From NCBI GenBank assembly GCA_964342855.1, contig CAYFIB010000013.1, positions 8,431 through 72,430 on the forward strand: 64,000 bases of DNA, in the 5' to 3' direction. A program made the position numbers and the translations under genes. Numbering within the stretch: the stretch's first letter is position 1; each line of letters begins with the position of its first letter. The notes under the pieces were generated by a model. That model saw only the letters and a program-made list of their open reading frames with translations, did no database searches and was not told the origin of the DNA. The DNA is from JBCBJX01 sp964342855. Lineage in GTDB: Bacteria > Pseudomonadota > Alphaproteobacteria > Caulobacterales > Parvularculaceae. Positions 7,264-16,240 of the stretch are shown here, piece after piece.

Positions 7264-9498
7264 ATGTTCTTGTTCAACAAAATCAAAAAATCGGAAGATG
7301 TAACCGAGGACGCCGGGTTCGCGTTTTGCGCGTTTGACAACGCCTCTCTCCCCATGATCATGACCGACCGGGAGATGAAGATCTTCCGGCTTAACGCCGC
7401 GGCGGCTGAATTAGCGCGTAAACATGCCGACGCCTTCCGCGACGCTGATCGGGAATTCAACGCCGACGACCTGATCGGGCGCGATCTCGGCTTTCTGGCG
7501 GGCGATCTATCGCACGTGCGCGGCGCGCTCAGCGACCCGCATTCTCTGCCGATGACCATTGAAACGACGGTTGGTTCGTCTGTGTTCAAACTGGTCTTCA
7601 GGCCCGCCGTCATCGGCGGCGCAAGTGCTGGCGCGATCGTGGAATGGACCGACATTACCGGCGCCGGTCGAAACACGCCCGTCGTCGCCGCGCTGAACCG
7701 CTCGCAGGCCGTCATCGAATTCACGCCGGACGGCGTCATTCTGTCTGCAAACGATATTTTCCTCGCCGCTCTCGGCTATGCGCGCGATGACGTCATCGGC
7801 AAGCATCACAGCCTGTTCGTCGCCCCCCGCGAAACCGGCGCGCCGGCTTACAAAGAGTTCTGGGCGGCGCTCGGCCGCGGCGAGTTCCAGAGCGGCGAGT
7901 TTCGACGCGTCACCAAAACCGGCGAGGATCTCTGGATACAGGCGTCCTACAATCCCATCGTCGACAAGGACGGTCGGGTCACCAGCGTCATCAAGTTCGC
8001 CTCGGACATCACCGCGCAGAAGAAAAAATCCATCGACGACGACGGCAAGCTCGCCGCCGCCAGTCGCTCGCAGGCGATGATCGAGTTTGATCCGTCCGGC
8101 GTCATTCTCGATGCAAACGAAAATTTCCTGTCGGTGATGGGCTACAGCCTCGACGAGATCGTCGGCAAACACCACAGCATGTTCGCGGATCCGGCCGAAG
8201 CGGGAAGCGCGGAGTACCAGCAATTCTGGCAGAAGCTCAGGGCCGGCGAGTTCCAGATCGCCAAATACCGCCGCGTCGGAAAAGGCGGCAAAGAGATCTG
8301 GATCCGCGCCTCCTACAACCCGATCCTCGACGCCGACGGCAAGACGTACAAGGTCGTGAAGTTTGCGACCGACGTCACGCAAGACGAACTCAATGGACGC
8401 AAGCGGGCCCAGGAGCAGGAGACTATCGTCACCAATCTCGCGATGGGGCTCAGCGCCCTCGCCGAGGGCCGTCTGACGGTGCGTATCGAGACGAAATTCG
8501 CGGACGAATACGACAAACTTCGCGAGAACTTCAATGACTCCGTCGCACGCCTCCAGGACGCGATGAACACCGTCGCTGAAACGGCGAACGGCATGGCGAA
8601 CGGCGTTGATGAAATCGCCCGGTCTTCGGACGATCTTTCGAAGCGGACGGAGCATCAGGCTGCGACGCTGGAAGAGACCGCGGCGGCTCTCGACGAGATC
8701 ACCGCCACCGTCAAACAGACGGCGGAAAGCGCCAGCGAGGCGAATTCGGTCGTCAGCGAGACGAACGCCGACGCGACGAAGAGCGGCGAAGTCGTGCGTG
8801 AGGCGGTCTCCGCCATGGGCGAAATCGAGAAGTCTTCCGATCAGATTTCGCAGATCATCGGCGTCATCGATGAAATTGCGTTCCAGACGAACCTTCTGGC
8901 GCTGAACGCGGGCGTCGAGGCCGCTCGCGCAGGCGACGCCGGGCGCGGCTTCGCGGTCGTCGCGCAGGAAGTCCGCGCGCTGGCGCAGCGGTCGTCGGAA
9001 GCGGCGAAAGAGATCAAGGGGCTTATCTCCGACAGCTCCGAACACGTCAAATCCGGGGTCGATCTGGTCGGGCGGACCGGCGAGGCGCTAACCGCCATCG
9101 TTGGTCGCGTGGACAGCATCAGCACGCTGGTACGCGAAATCGCCAAGTCCGCTCAGGAACAATCGACGAGCCTTGGCGAAGTGAACGGCGCCATGAACCA
9201 GATGGACGAAGTCACTCAGCAGAACGCCGCTATGGTGGAAGAAGCGACCGCCGCCGCGCAATCGCTCGGCGACGACGCCAGCACGTTGCGCAGTCTGCTT
9301 GGCCAGTTCGAGCTCTCGTCCCATCAGGCGCCGACAAGCGCCCGGGCCGTCCGCCCGGAGACGTCGGTCGCGCCTGCGAAGCAGCCGGAGGTGCGCCGTC
9401 AGCAATCGGCCGTTGAAAACTTCGCTGCTCAGCGTCCCGTCCGGCAAAGCGGCGGCGCGGCCGCGGCGGCGGTCGAAGACGACTGGAGCGAGTTTTAA
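7264..9498 (+). CDS. Methyl-accepting chemotaxis protein, soluble, with PAS sensors
   Basis: A 744-residue receptor starting MFLFNKIKKSEDV (GGGGAG upstream; an earlier TTG frame start is less likely). There are three PAS-like modules: a divergent one near residues 10-130, then two clear, mutually similar ones at ~140-255 and ~263-377. The clear pair share the pattern SQAxIEFxPxGVIL...GKHHS, as in haem- or flavin-binding aerotaxis sensors. A HAMP-like helix pair follows at ~390-440. The signalling hairpin has its tip at IDEIAFQTNLLALNAGVEAARAG-type sequence (~535-560). No transmembrane segment is visible, so it should be cytoplasmic and read an internal cue such as redox state or oxygen. It ends in DDWSEF, similar to the WxxF tails that tether receptor-modifying enzymes or mark Caulobacter receptors. 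The gene lies between a tRNA-Thr gene and its decayed copy. Confidence 0.92.
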   Translation: MFLFNKIKKSEDVTEDAGFAFCAFDNASLPMIMTDREMKIFRLNAAAAELARKHADAFRDADREFNADDLIGRDLGFLAGDLSHVRGALSDPHSLPMTIETTVGSSVFKLVFRPAVIGGASAGAIVEWTDITGAGRNTPVVAALNRSQAVIEFTPDGVILSANDIFLAALGYARDDVIGKHHSLFVAPRETGAPAYKEFWAALGRGEFQSGEFRRVTKTGEDLWIQASYNPIVDKDGRVTSVIKFASDITAQKKKSIDDDGKLAAASRSQAMIEFDPSGVILDANENFLSVMGYSLDEIVGKHHSMFADPAEAGSAEYQQFWQKLRAGEFQIAKYRRVGKGGKEIWIRASYNPILDADGKTYKVVKFATDVTQDELNGRKRAQEQETIVTNLAMGLSALAEGRLTVRIETKFADEYDKLRENFNDSVARLQDAMNTVAETANGMANGVDEIARSSDDLSKRTEHQAATLEETAAALDEITATVKQTAESASEANSVVSETNADATKSGEVVREAVSAMGEIEKSSDQISQIIGVIDEIAFQTNLLALNAGVEAARAGDAGRGFAVVAQEVRALAQRSSEAAKEIKGLISDSSEHVKSGVDLVGRTGEALTAIVGRVDSISTLVREIAKSAQEQSTSLGEVNGAMNQMDEVTQQNAAMVEEATAAAQSLGDDASTLRSLLGQFELSSHQAPTSARAVRPETSVAPAKQPEVRRQQSAVENFAAQRPVRQSGGAAAAAVEDDWSEF

Positions 9499-9632
9499 GG
9501 ACCGGCGGGCCCGCCGCCTTCAAGGTCTGACGACATCACCCGAACCGTCACCGACGCGGCGTCACCCGCCGCGTCGACGACGCTAACCTCGTAGAAGCCA
9601 GCCGCTGCGGGGCGCTATTCCTCCCCACCGCC
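9497..9632 (-). pseudogene. Fragment of a pbpC (penicillin-binding protein 1C) 3' end
   Basis: The minus strand reads RPAAAGFYEVSVVDAAGD then AASVTVRVMSSDL and a stop at 9497-9499. This matches the extreme C-terminus of the intact pbpC gene at 41693-43693, which reads RPAGVGFYEVSVVDREGN then VASVNVRVFETQS. Similarity continues upstream as GGGEE-stop against GGRAEW, where a tryptophan codon has become TAG, up to the edge of the tRNA-like sequence at 9633. It is therefore a remnant of about 45 codons of a BiPBP_C domain. It cannot be expressed as a protein and shares its stop codon region with the end of the chemotaxis gene. Confidence 0.75.
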
Positions 9633-9708
9633 CCCGGCTGAGCTCAGCCGGTCGCGCATCAGATTTGTAGCCAGGTGGTCGGGGGTTCGGGTCCCTCAGC
9701 CGGCGCCA
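9633..9708 (+). pseudogene. Decayed tRNA-Thr copy
   Basis: These 76 bases align without gaps to the tRNA-Thr at 6961-7036, with about eleven substitutions. The preceding 20 bases (9613-9632) are identical to those before the real gene. The anticodon TGT survives. However, the acceptor stem lost its first pair (C opposite C) and the anticodon stem has two mismatches (A-A and A-C), so a stable functional tRNA is unlikely. The T arm and 3' CCA are largely intact. Confidence 0.8.
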
Positions 9709-10075
9709 CTGGTTTCAGATCTCAGTCTCCGCTCAGACCGCCAAAGTTAGATGACGTCGTCCCGTCGCGTTCCATTGGGCGTCATGCTTTTCTGCCCCCC
9801 AGGCGCTTTCGTTTGATCACCGAAGCATGGGCGTGGAGCTGGATCGCGCGACTTCCGTTCCAGCCGCAGTAAACGCACGGCCTTCATGTCGCTTATTCGC
9901 CACAATGGCGCTTGGCGCAGATGTCGCATCTTTCGTTTTTCGAATCTTCTGTTAACGATGTCGGTGTGCAGCGCACATCCCGTGCGCGCCTCGCGACGCC
10001 GCGTGCCCACGCTGTGGCTGCTCGCACGGGCTTGAGATTTCGCCCGCACCGCAAAAAAACCGAGGGGACACGTAC
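9709..10075. other. Intergenic region upstream of TonB receptor
   Basis: About 370 bases between the tRNA remnant and the receptor gene. I see no convincing gene, only short frames without a ribosome-binding site or homology. The A-rich stretch followed by GAGGGG about 8 bases before 10076 is the ribosome-binding site of the receptor. No operator with clear symmetry was found. Confidence 0.5.
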
Positions 10076-12523
10076 GTGACCAAATTCATGACCGGCGCAT
10101 CGTCGATCGCCGTGCTTTCCATGCTTTCCGCACCCGCATACGCGCAGGACGCCGAGCCGCGCCGTTCGCTCGACCAGATCGTCGTCACCGCGACGAAAAC
10201 CGAGACGACCGCGCAGGACGCCGCCGTCGCGCTGCAGGCCGTCGATGAAGAAACGCTCGACGAACTGAACATCGGCAATTTCGACGACTATGTGCGTTAT
10301 CTGCCGAACGTCTCCTTCGGCGGCCGGGGCCCGGGCCAGTCCACGGTCTATATCCGCGGCCTCGCGGTGCAGCCGATCACCGTCCTCCTCTCCGGCGCGC
10401 AGGGCACCACGCCGAACGTCGCGCTCTATCTCGACGAACAGCCGGTGACGGCGCCGGGCCGGAATCTCGACGTCTACGCGACCGATCTGGAGCGCATCGA
10501 AGTCCTGCCGGGACCGCAGGGCACGCTCTTCGGCGCGAGCTCCCAGGCGGGCACCATCCGCCTCATCACCAACAAGCCGAAGCTGAACGAGTTCCAGGCG
10601 GGCTTCGACGCCTCGGTCGCGACCACCAATGACGGCGAACTTTCCAATGGCGTGGAAGCCTATGTGAACATTCCGCTCATTGAGGATAAGCTCGCGGTGC
10701 GCGCCGCGTTCTACAACATCTCCGAGGGCGGCTACATCGACAATGTTCAGGGCACGTTTACGACGGACCCGTCGATCAACCCGGACTCACAGGCGACCGC
10801 CAGCGCGGTGAGCTATGAAGCGGCGGACAACGCCCTCCTTGTCGAAGATAACTTCAACGACAGCGGCTATGAAGGCGTGCGTCTCAGCGGTCTGTTCCAG
10901 ATCAACGACGACTGGAGCTTCAGCCTTCAGCACACGCAGCAGAAACTGACGGCCGACGGCGTCTTCGACTACGATCCGACGGTCGGCGACCTCGACGTGA
11001 CGCGCTTCTTCGAAGACACCCTTGAAGACGAGTTCGGTCAGACCGCGTGGACGCTGGAAGGCCGCCTCGCCATGCTGGATCTGGTGTACACGGGCGCCTA
11101 TCTCGACCGCGAGGTCAATCAGTCGGTCGATTATACGGGCTACAACAACTCCGGCGCATTCATCTCGTATTACACGTGTACGTATGATAACCCGGCTTAT
11201 GTTGTGAATTACGGTATCGACCCGTCCTTCGTCACGCCGGGCGGCCGCGAATGTCTCGACCCGACCAAAGGCGCGGTCATCTTCCAGGAGCACGCGCGCA
11301 ACACGCACGAATTCCGCTTCTCCACGCCGTCCGATTACCGTCTCCGCCTGATCGCGGGCGTCTTCTATGACGACTTCGAGATTGAAACGCAGGACGACTA
11401 TTACTACCTCGCCGCGCCGCAACTCGGCTTCGCGCCGAACGCGCCGATCTCCACCGCCGTGCAGGTGAACCCGGCGACACGGCCGGCGGGCGTCGCCTTC
11501 TTCAACGATATTCGCCGCACGGAGAAACAGCTCGCCTACTTCGGCGAGCTCGCCTTCGATCTCGTTCCGAACGTCCTGACCGTCACGGGCGGCCTGCGCT
11601 ACTACGAGATCGAGTCCGACTTTGAAGGCTCCTCCAACTTCGCGAACGGCATTTTCGCCGGCTCGGTCGATGGCGACAGCGGCCGCGATTACGACGTCTC
11701 CGGCGGTCACACGCCGGAACCGCTCGAAAATGACGACATCATCATCAAGGCGAACATCAGCTGGACGCCGACGGACGATGTTCTGTTCTTCTTCACGTAC
11801 TCGGAAGGCTTCCGTCCGGGCGGCTTCAACCGCGGCGGCGGCCTCGCGTCCGCCAATCCGGCCTTCCCGACGGTCGACACCTTCTATGACACCGATGACG
11901 TCCAGTCCTATGAGCTGGGCTGGAAGAGCCAGCTCTTCGCCAACACGCTACAGTTCAACGGCTCGGCCTATTTCATCGAGTGGACGGACATGCAGGTCTC
12001 CCGCTTCGACCCGCAGAACGTCTCGATCCTGACGTTCATCGAGAACGCTGCGGACTCCGAGATCTTCGGCGTGGAAGGCGACGTGGTCTGGGCGGCGACG
12101 GACGGACTGACGCTGTTCGGCGCATTTTCGTACAACGACACCGAGGTGACCGATGTGAGCGCGCAGGTGATCGACCTCGCCCCGGTCGGGTCGGAGCTGC
12201 CGTTGGTGCCGAAATTCCAGTTCGCCGCACGCGCGCGTTATGAGGCGCCGGTCGGACCTTATCTCGGCTACGTTCAGGCGGGCGTTCAGTACGCGGGCAA
12301 GAGCTTCTCCTCGCTGGTCGCCGCCGTGCGTGAAGAGCAGTCGAGCTACACCACCGCCGACATGTCGGTCGGCGCGTCTCGCGATCAGTGGTCGGCGGAG
12401 ATCTTCGTGGAAAACCTGACCGATGAGCGCGCCGAGCTGTTCATCAACGATCAGGACGATATTCGTCGGATCGCGACAAACCGTCCGCGCACGGTTGGCC
12501 TTCGGGTGTCGTTTGACTACTAG
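10076..12523 (+). CDS. TonB-dependent outer-membrane receptor
   Basis: An 815-residue receptor with a GTG start supported by GAGGGG eight bases upstream. The signal peptide ends around SAPAYAQDAE (residue ~23). A TonB-box-like DQIVVTATKTE comes next, then the plug domain (YLPNVSFGGRGPGQSTVYIRG, later RIEVLPGPQGTLFGASSQAG), and a 22-strand barrel ending in VGLRVSFDY with the usual terminal aromatic residue. The type belongs to the large alphaproteobacterial group annotated as iron-complex receptors, though many members import carbohydrates or other nutrients. It is followed by a strong terminator and then a TPR-sulfotransferase gene, a recurrent pairing in Sphingomonadales and Caulobacterales. 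The substrate is not identifiable. Confidence 0.9.
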   Translation: MTKFMTGASSIAVLSMLSAPAYAQDAEPRRSLDQIVVTATKTETTAQDAAVALQAVDEETLDELNIGNFDDYVRYLPNVSFGGRGPGQSTVYIRGLAVQPITVLLSGAQGTTPNVALYLDEQPVTAPGRNLDVYATDLERIEVLPGPQGTLFGASSQAGTIRLITNKPKLNEFQAGFDASVATTNDGELSNGVEAYVNIPLIEDKLAVRAAFYNISEGGYIDNVQGTFTTDPSINPDSQATASAVSYEAADNALLVEDNFNDSGYEGVRLSGLFQINDDWSFSLQHTQQKLTADGVFDYDPTVGDLDVTRFFEDTLEDEFGQTAWTLEGRLAMLDLVYTGAYLDREVNQSVDYTGYNNSGAFISYYTCTYDNPAYVVNYGIDPSFVTPGGRECLDPTKGAVIFQEHARNTHEFRFSTPSDYRLRLIAGVFYDDFEIETQDDYYYLAAPQLGFAPNAPISTAVQVNPATRPAGVAFFNDIRRTEKQLAYFGELAFDLVPNVLTVTGGLRYYEIESDFEGSSNFANGIFAGSVDGDSGRDYDVSGGHTPEPLENDDIIIKANISWTPTDDVLFFFTYSEGFRPGGFNRGGGLASANPAFPTVDTFYDTDDVQSYELGWKSQLFANTLQFNGSAYFIEWTDMQVSRFDPQNVSILTFIENAADSEIFGVEGDVVWAATDGLTLFGAFSYNDTEVTDVSAQVIDLAPVGSELPLVPKFQFAARARYEAPVGPYLGYVQAGVQYAGKSFSSLVAAVREEQSSYTTADMSVGASRDQWSAEIFVENLTDERAELFINDQDDIRRIATNRPRTVGLRVSFDY

Positions 12524-12555
12524 GACCTGACGCGGTCCGAATATGGACGCCAGAT

Positions 12556-12592
12556 CGGGCGGCCCCGCGATGGGCCGCCCGAAACCGTTTTT
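12556..12592 (+). terminator. Intrinsic terminator after the TonB receptor
   Basis: A perfect ten-base-pair stem CGGGCGGCCC/GGGCCGCCCG with the six-base loop CGCGAT is followed after AAACC-G by five T residues. It lies 33 bases after the receptor stop and only 15 bases before the GTG of the sulfotransferase, whose ribosome-binding site starts directly after the T run. It should lower, rather than abolish, downstream expression. Confidence 0.8.
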
Positions 12593-12607
12593 GAGAGGGA
12601 GCCGCCC

Positions 12608-14608
12608 GTGGCCGATACGGCCGAACAGGTCGACCAGAATTCAATCGACGCCGCCCGCCAGACCGCCGCGACACGCCTCAAGGCAGGTGATTTTCAGGGC
12701 GCGGCTCAAGCGGCGCGATCCGGCCTTGAGACCGCCCCGGACGACGCGGAAACCCTGTACCTGCTCGCCGTCGCCGAGCGCTATCTCGGCGATCTCGACG
12801 CGGCCCTCGCGACGAGCCAGCGCCTCATCGACATCGCGCCGAACATGGCGCGCGCGCATCAGGAGCGCGGCCACGCCCTGCGTGCGGCCGGGCGGCTTGA
12901 GCAGGCGACCGGCGCCTATCGTGATGCGGTGGAGCGCAATCCGGCGCTTTTTGCGGCGTGGCTCGCCCTCGCCGAACTCGCCCCCATCGGCTCGCAGCTT
13001 TCCGGCCTCGCCCGCGCGCAGACCGCGCGGCTGAAATCCCTACCGCCGGAGATCGCCGGCGCGGAAAGCCTGATGCACGACGGCAAGCTCTTCAAAGCCG
13101 AGCAGGTCTGTCGTGCGTTCATGAAACGCCATCCAAAAAACGTAGACGGGATGCGCCTCCTCGCCGATCTCGGCGCACGGCTGCACATCCTGGACGACGC
13201 GGAATTCCTGTTGGAAAGCGCCCTCGCCTTCGAGCCGGAAAACGTCCCGGCGCGCCTAGACTACATCCGCGTGTTGCATCGGCGCCAGAAGCACGAAAAA
13301 GCGCTCGCAGAAGCGGTTGCGCTCCATGAGCGCGACCCGGCGAACCCCGCCTTCGTCTCAGCTCTGGCGAACGAACGCATGGCCGTCGGCGATTATGAAG
13401 AGGCGATCGCGCTCTATGACCGTCTTTGCACAGAGTTTCCGGAAGTAGCCGAAAACCAACTGGCTCGCGGTCACGCCCTGAAAACAATCGGCAAGGCGGA
13501 AGACGCCGTCGCGGCCTATCGGACGGCGTATCGCGCGCGCCCGGCTTTCGGCGACGCCTATTGGAGCCTCGCCAACCTCAAGACCTACGCCTTCACCGAC
13601 GCTGAGCTCGCCGACATGCGCGCCGCGGAACAGGACGCCCGCACGCCGGATGCGGACCGTTATCATCTCGCCTACGCCCTCGGCAAAGCGCTGGAGGACC
13701 GCGAGGACCATGACGGCGCCTTTGAGAGCTACGCCCGCGGCGCCGCCCTGAAACGCGCCGAGTTGCGCTACGATCCGGACCGGATGCAGGCGGAGTTTGA
13801 TGGGCAGAAGGCGTTTTTCACGCCGGAACGCGCAGCGTCGCTCGCCGGGGCGGGCGCCGCGTCCGACGCGCCGATCTTCATCGTCGGCCTTCCGCGCGCG
13901 GGCTCGACGCTCATTGAGCAGATCCTCGCCTCTCATTCGAAGGTGGAAGGCACGTTGGAGCTGCCGCACGTGCTCGCCCTCGCGCACCGTCTGAACGGAC
14001 GGCGCAAGCTTGGCGACGATCCGCGCTATCCCGGCGTCCTCGCCGACCTTCCCGGCGACAAGCTCGCCGAGTTCGGCGCGCAGTATGTATCGGACACGGA
14101 GATCTATCGGACCGGCGCGCCGCGCTTCACCGACAAGATGCCGAACAACTTCCGCCATATCGGCCTGATCCGGATGATTCTCCCGAATGCGAAGATCATC
14201 GATGCGCGCCGCGACGCGATGGCCTGCTGTTTCTCGGGCTTCAAGCAGTTGTTCGCCGAAGGGCAGGAATTCAGCTACGGGCTTGAAGATATCGGCCGCT
14301 ACTACCGCGGTTATGTCGACCTGATGGAGCATTGGGACGCGGTTTATCCGGGCGCGATCCTCCGCGTTCGCCACGAAGACGTGGTCAATGACCTCGAAAC
14401 CGAGGTCAGACGCCTCCTCGAATTCTGCGAGCTGCCTTTTGAGAGCGCCTGCCTTGAATTTCACCGCACGGAGCGGTCCGTTCGCACGGCGAGCTCCGAA
14501 CAGGTTCGCCAACCCATCTACCGCACCGGGCTGGAGCAATGGCGCCGCTTCGAGGCCCATCTCGCCCCCTTGAAATCCGCACTCGGACCGGAGCTTTGCG
14601 CATCATGA
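12608..14608 (+). CDS. TPR-repeat sulfotransferase family protein
   Basis: A 666-residue protein with a GTG start six bases after GGGAG. Residues ~10-390 are tandem TPR helices (for example AETLYLLAVAERYLGDLDAALATSQ). From about residue 420 comes a Sulfotransfer_3 domain. Its PAPS 5'-phosphate-binding loop is IFIVGLPRAGSTLIEQILASH, and further conserved blocks are RFTDKMPNNFRHIGLI and IIDARRDAMACCFSGFKQLF, the 3'-phosphate region. The enzyme should transfer sulfate from PAPS to an unknown hydroxyl or amine acceptor. It lacks a signal peptide, so it is cytoplasmic. It overlaps the downstream BCCT gene by four bases. Pairing with a TonB receptor suggests a shared nutrient or surface-molecule pathway. 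Confidence 0.85.
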   Translation: MADTAEQVDQNSIDAARQTAATRLKAGDFQGAAQAARSGLETAPDDAETLYLLAVAERYLGDLDAALATSQRLIDIAPNMARAHQERGHALRAAGRLEQATGAYRDAVERNPALFAAWLALAELAPIGSQLSGLARAQTARLKSLPPEIAGAESLMHDGKLFKAEQVCRAFMKRHPKNVDGMRLLADLGARLHILDDAEFLLESALAFEPENVPARLDYIRVLHRRQKHEKALAEAVALHERDPANPAFVSALANERMAVGDYEEAIALYDRLCTEFPEVAENQLARGHALKTIGKAEDAVAAYRTAYRARPAFGDAYWSLANLKTYAFTDAELADMRAAEQDARTPDADRYHLAYALGKALEDREDHDGAFESYARGAALKRAELRYDPDRMQAEFDGQKAFFTPERAASLAGAGAASDAPIFIVGLPRAGSTLIEQILASHSKVEGTLELPHVLALAHRLNGRRKLGDDPRYPGVLADLPGDKLAEFGAQYVSDTEIYRTGAPRFTDKMPNNFRHIGLIRMILPNAKIIDARRDAMACCFSGFKQLFAEGQEFSYGLEDIGRYYRGYVDLMEHWDAVYPGAILRVRHEDVVNDLETEVRRLLEFCELPFESACLEFHRTERSVRTASSEQVRQPIYRTGLEQWRRFEAHLAPLKSALGPELCAS

Positions 14609-16206
14609 GCGACGACACGTCAACGACCCTTCTTCCGGATCTGGAGATTGCCGAGAACGGCGACTACGAAACGGACTATGAGACCGGTCAGGACAACATA
14701 AACTTCCTCGGCCTCGATATTCACAACCCGGTCTTTTTCATCAGCGCCGCGGCGATTGTCTCCTTCGCTCTGTCGACGCTCGCGTTCCCGGACAGCGCCG
14801 ACACTTTCCTCAATGGCTCAAAAGACTGGGTGCTGAAGCATTTTGACTGGCTGTTCGTCATCACGACGAACATCGTCTTCATCTTCTGCGTCGGCGTTCT
14901 TCTCTCGCCTTTCGGGCGCATCCGGCTCGGCGGGCCGGAGGCCAAGCCGGAATTCGGCGTTCTCTCCTGGCTCGCCATGCTGTTCTCCGCAGGCGTCGGG
15001 ATCGGGATGATCTTTTACGGCGCGGCGGAGCCGCTCGCCTATTTCACGGACTGGTTCGGTACGCCGCTCGGCGTCGAAGCGGGATCGGAAGAAGCGCGCC
15101 GCCTCGCCTTCAGCGCCACGATTTTTCACTGGGGCTTCACCCCTTGGGCCGTCTACGCGCTGGTCGGCCTGTCGCTCGCCTTCTTCACCTTCAATAAAGG
15201 CCTGCCGCTGACGATCCGGTCGGTCTTCTACCCGCTGCTGGGCGAACGGGTCTGGGGCTGGCCGGGCCATGTCATCGACCTCCTCGCCGTCACCGCGACG
15301 CTCTTCGGGCTCGCCACCTCGCTCGGCCTCGGCGCGCGCCAGGCCGCGACCGGCATCGACTTTCTCTTCGGCGTCGGCGGCGGGCTAACCGGACAGGTCG
15401 CGCTCATCGCCGGTGTGACGTCGCTCGCGATCTTCTCCGTGGTGCGCGGGCTCGACGGCGGGGTCCGCCTCCTCAGCAACATCAACATTCTGCTGGCGAT
15501 CGGCTTGCTCGTCTTCATCATCCTCGCCGGACCGACGCTCGCCATTCTTCGCGGCGTCGGCGTGAATTTCGCGGATTACATTCTCGATACGCCCCGCCTC
15601 AGCGCCTGGTTCGGGCGCGAAGACGAGGCTTGGTTCCACGGCTGGACCATCTTCTACTGGGCGTGGTGGATCTCCTGGTCGCCGTTCGTCGGCATGTTCA
15701 TCGCCCGCGTCTCGCGCGGACGGACGATCCGGCAATTTCTGAGCGCTGTCCTGATCGTGCCCGTGCTCGGCGCCGTTGTCTGGTTCACCGCCTTCGGTGA
15801 AACCGCCATCGCGCAGTCCGAGGCGGGCGTCGGCGCGCTCGCGAACGGCGTGACGGACGTGCCGCTCGTCATGTTCCAGATGCTGGAGAACCTGCCGTTC
15901 GGGTACCTCCTCTCGCTTCTCGCCATCGGCCTCCTGATCGTCTTTTTCGTCACCTCCTCGGACAGCGGATCGCTGGTGATCGACAGCATCACCGCCGGCG
16001 GCAAGCTGCACGCGCCCGTTCCGCAGCGGATTTTCTGGGCGACGACGGAAGGTCTGGTCGCCGCGACGCTGCTGGTCGCTGGCGGCGCGCAGGCGCTCGG
16101 CTCGCTGCAGTCGGCCGTCATCGCGACAGGACTTCCGTTCACGCTCGTGTTGCTCGCCTGTTGCGCGAGCCTCCTGCGCGGGCTTATGAGCGAAACCGCC
16201 TCCTAG
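14605..16206 (+). CDS. BCCT-family transporter (betaine/carnitine/choline type)
   Basis: A 533-residue membrane protein whose ATG overlaps the sulfotransferase TGA (ATGA). After a ~45-residue acidic N-terminal tail there are twelve hydrophobic helices. The family signature is in helix 8: FYWAWWISWSPFVGMF followed by IARVSRGRTIRQF. GVGIGMIFYGAAEP is the usual substrate/ion segment of helix 3. In BetP relatives the aromatic residues here bind quaternary ammonium compounds. The likely role is uptake of glycine betaine or a related methylammonium solute driven by sodium or protons. The long regulatory C-terminal tail of BetP is missing, so osmotic activation of the BetP type is not expected. A MarR regulator follows. 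Confidence 0.87.
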   Translation: MSDDTSTTLLPDLEIAENGDYETDYETGQDNINFLGLDIHNPVFFISAAAIVSFALSTLAFPDSADTFLNGSKDWVLKHFDWLFVITTNIVFIFCVGVLLSPFGRIRLGGPEAKPEFGVLSWLAMLFSAGVGIGMIFYGAAEPLAYFTDWFGTPLGVEAGSEEARRLAFSATIFHWGFTPWAVYALVGLSLAFFTFNKGLPLTIRSVFYPLLGERVWGWPGHVIDLLAVTATLFGLATSLGLGARQAATGIDFLFGVGGGLTGQVALIAGVTSLAIFSVVRGLDGGVRLLSNINILLAIGLLVFIILAGPTLAILRGVGVNFADYILDTPRLSAWFGREDEAWFHGWTIFYWAWWISWSPFVGMFIARVSRGRTIRQFLSAVLIVPVLGAVVWFTAFGETAIAQSEAGVGALANGVTDVPLVMFQMLENLPFGYLLSLLAIGLLIVFFVTSSDSGSLVIDSITAGGKLHAPVPQRIFWATTEGLVAATLLVAGGAQALGSLQSAVIATGLPFTLVLLACCASLLRGLMSETAS

Positions 16207-16240
16207 CGCCGCTTCCGGCGCTCGCCGCAGGAACCGCGCC

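Noticed and set aside
7507..9045. A 512-residue open frame antisense to the chemotaxis receptor
   Set aside because: It follows from high GC codon bias of the receptor. Composition is Arg/Asp-rich, with no domain and no ribosome-binding site.
9502..9517. GC-palindrome after the chemotaxis gene as terminator
   Set aside because: GGCGGGCCCGCC is self-complementary but no loop space or T run follows.
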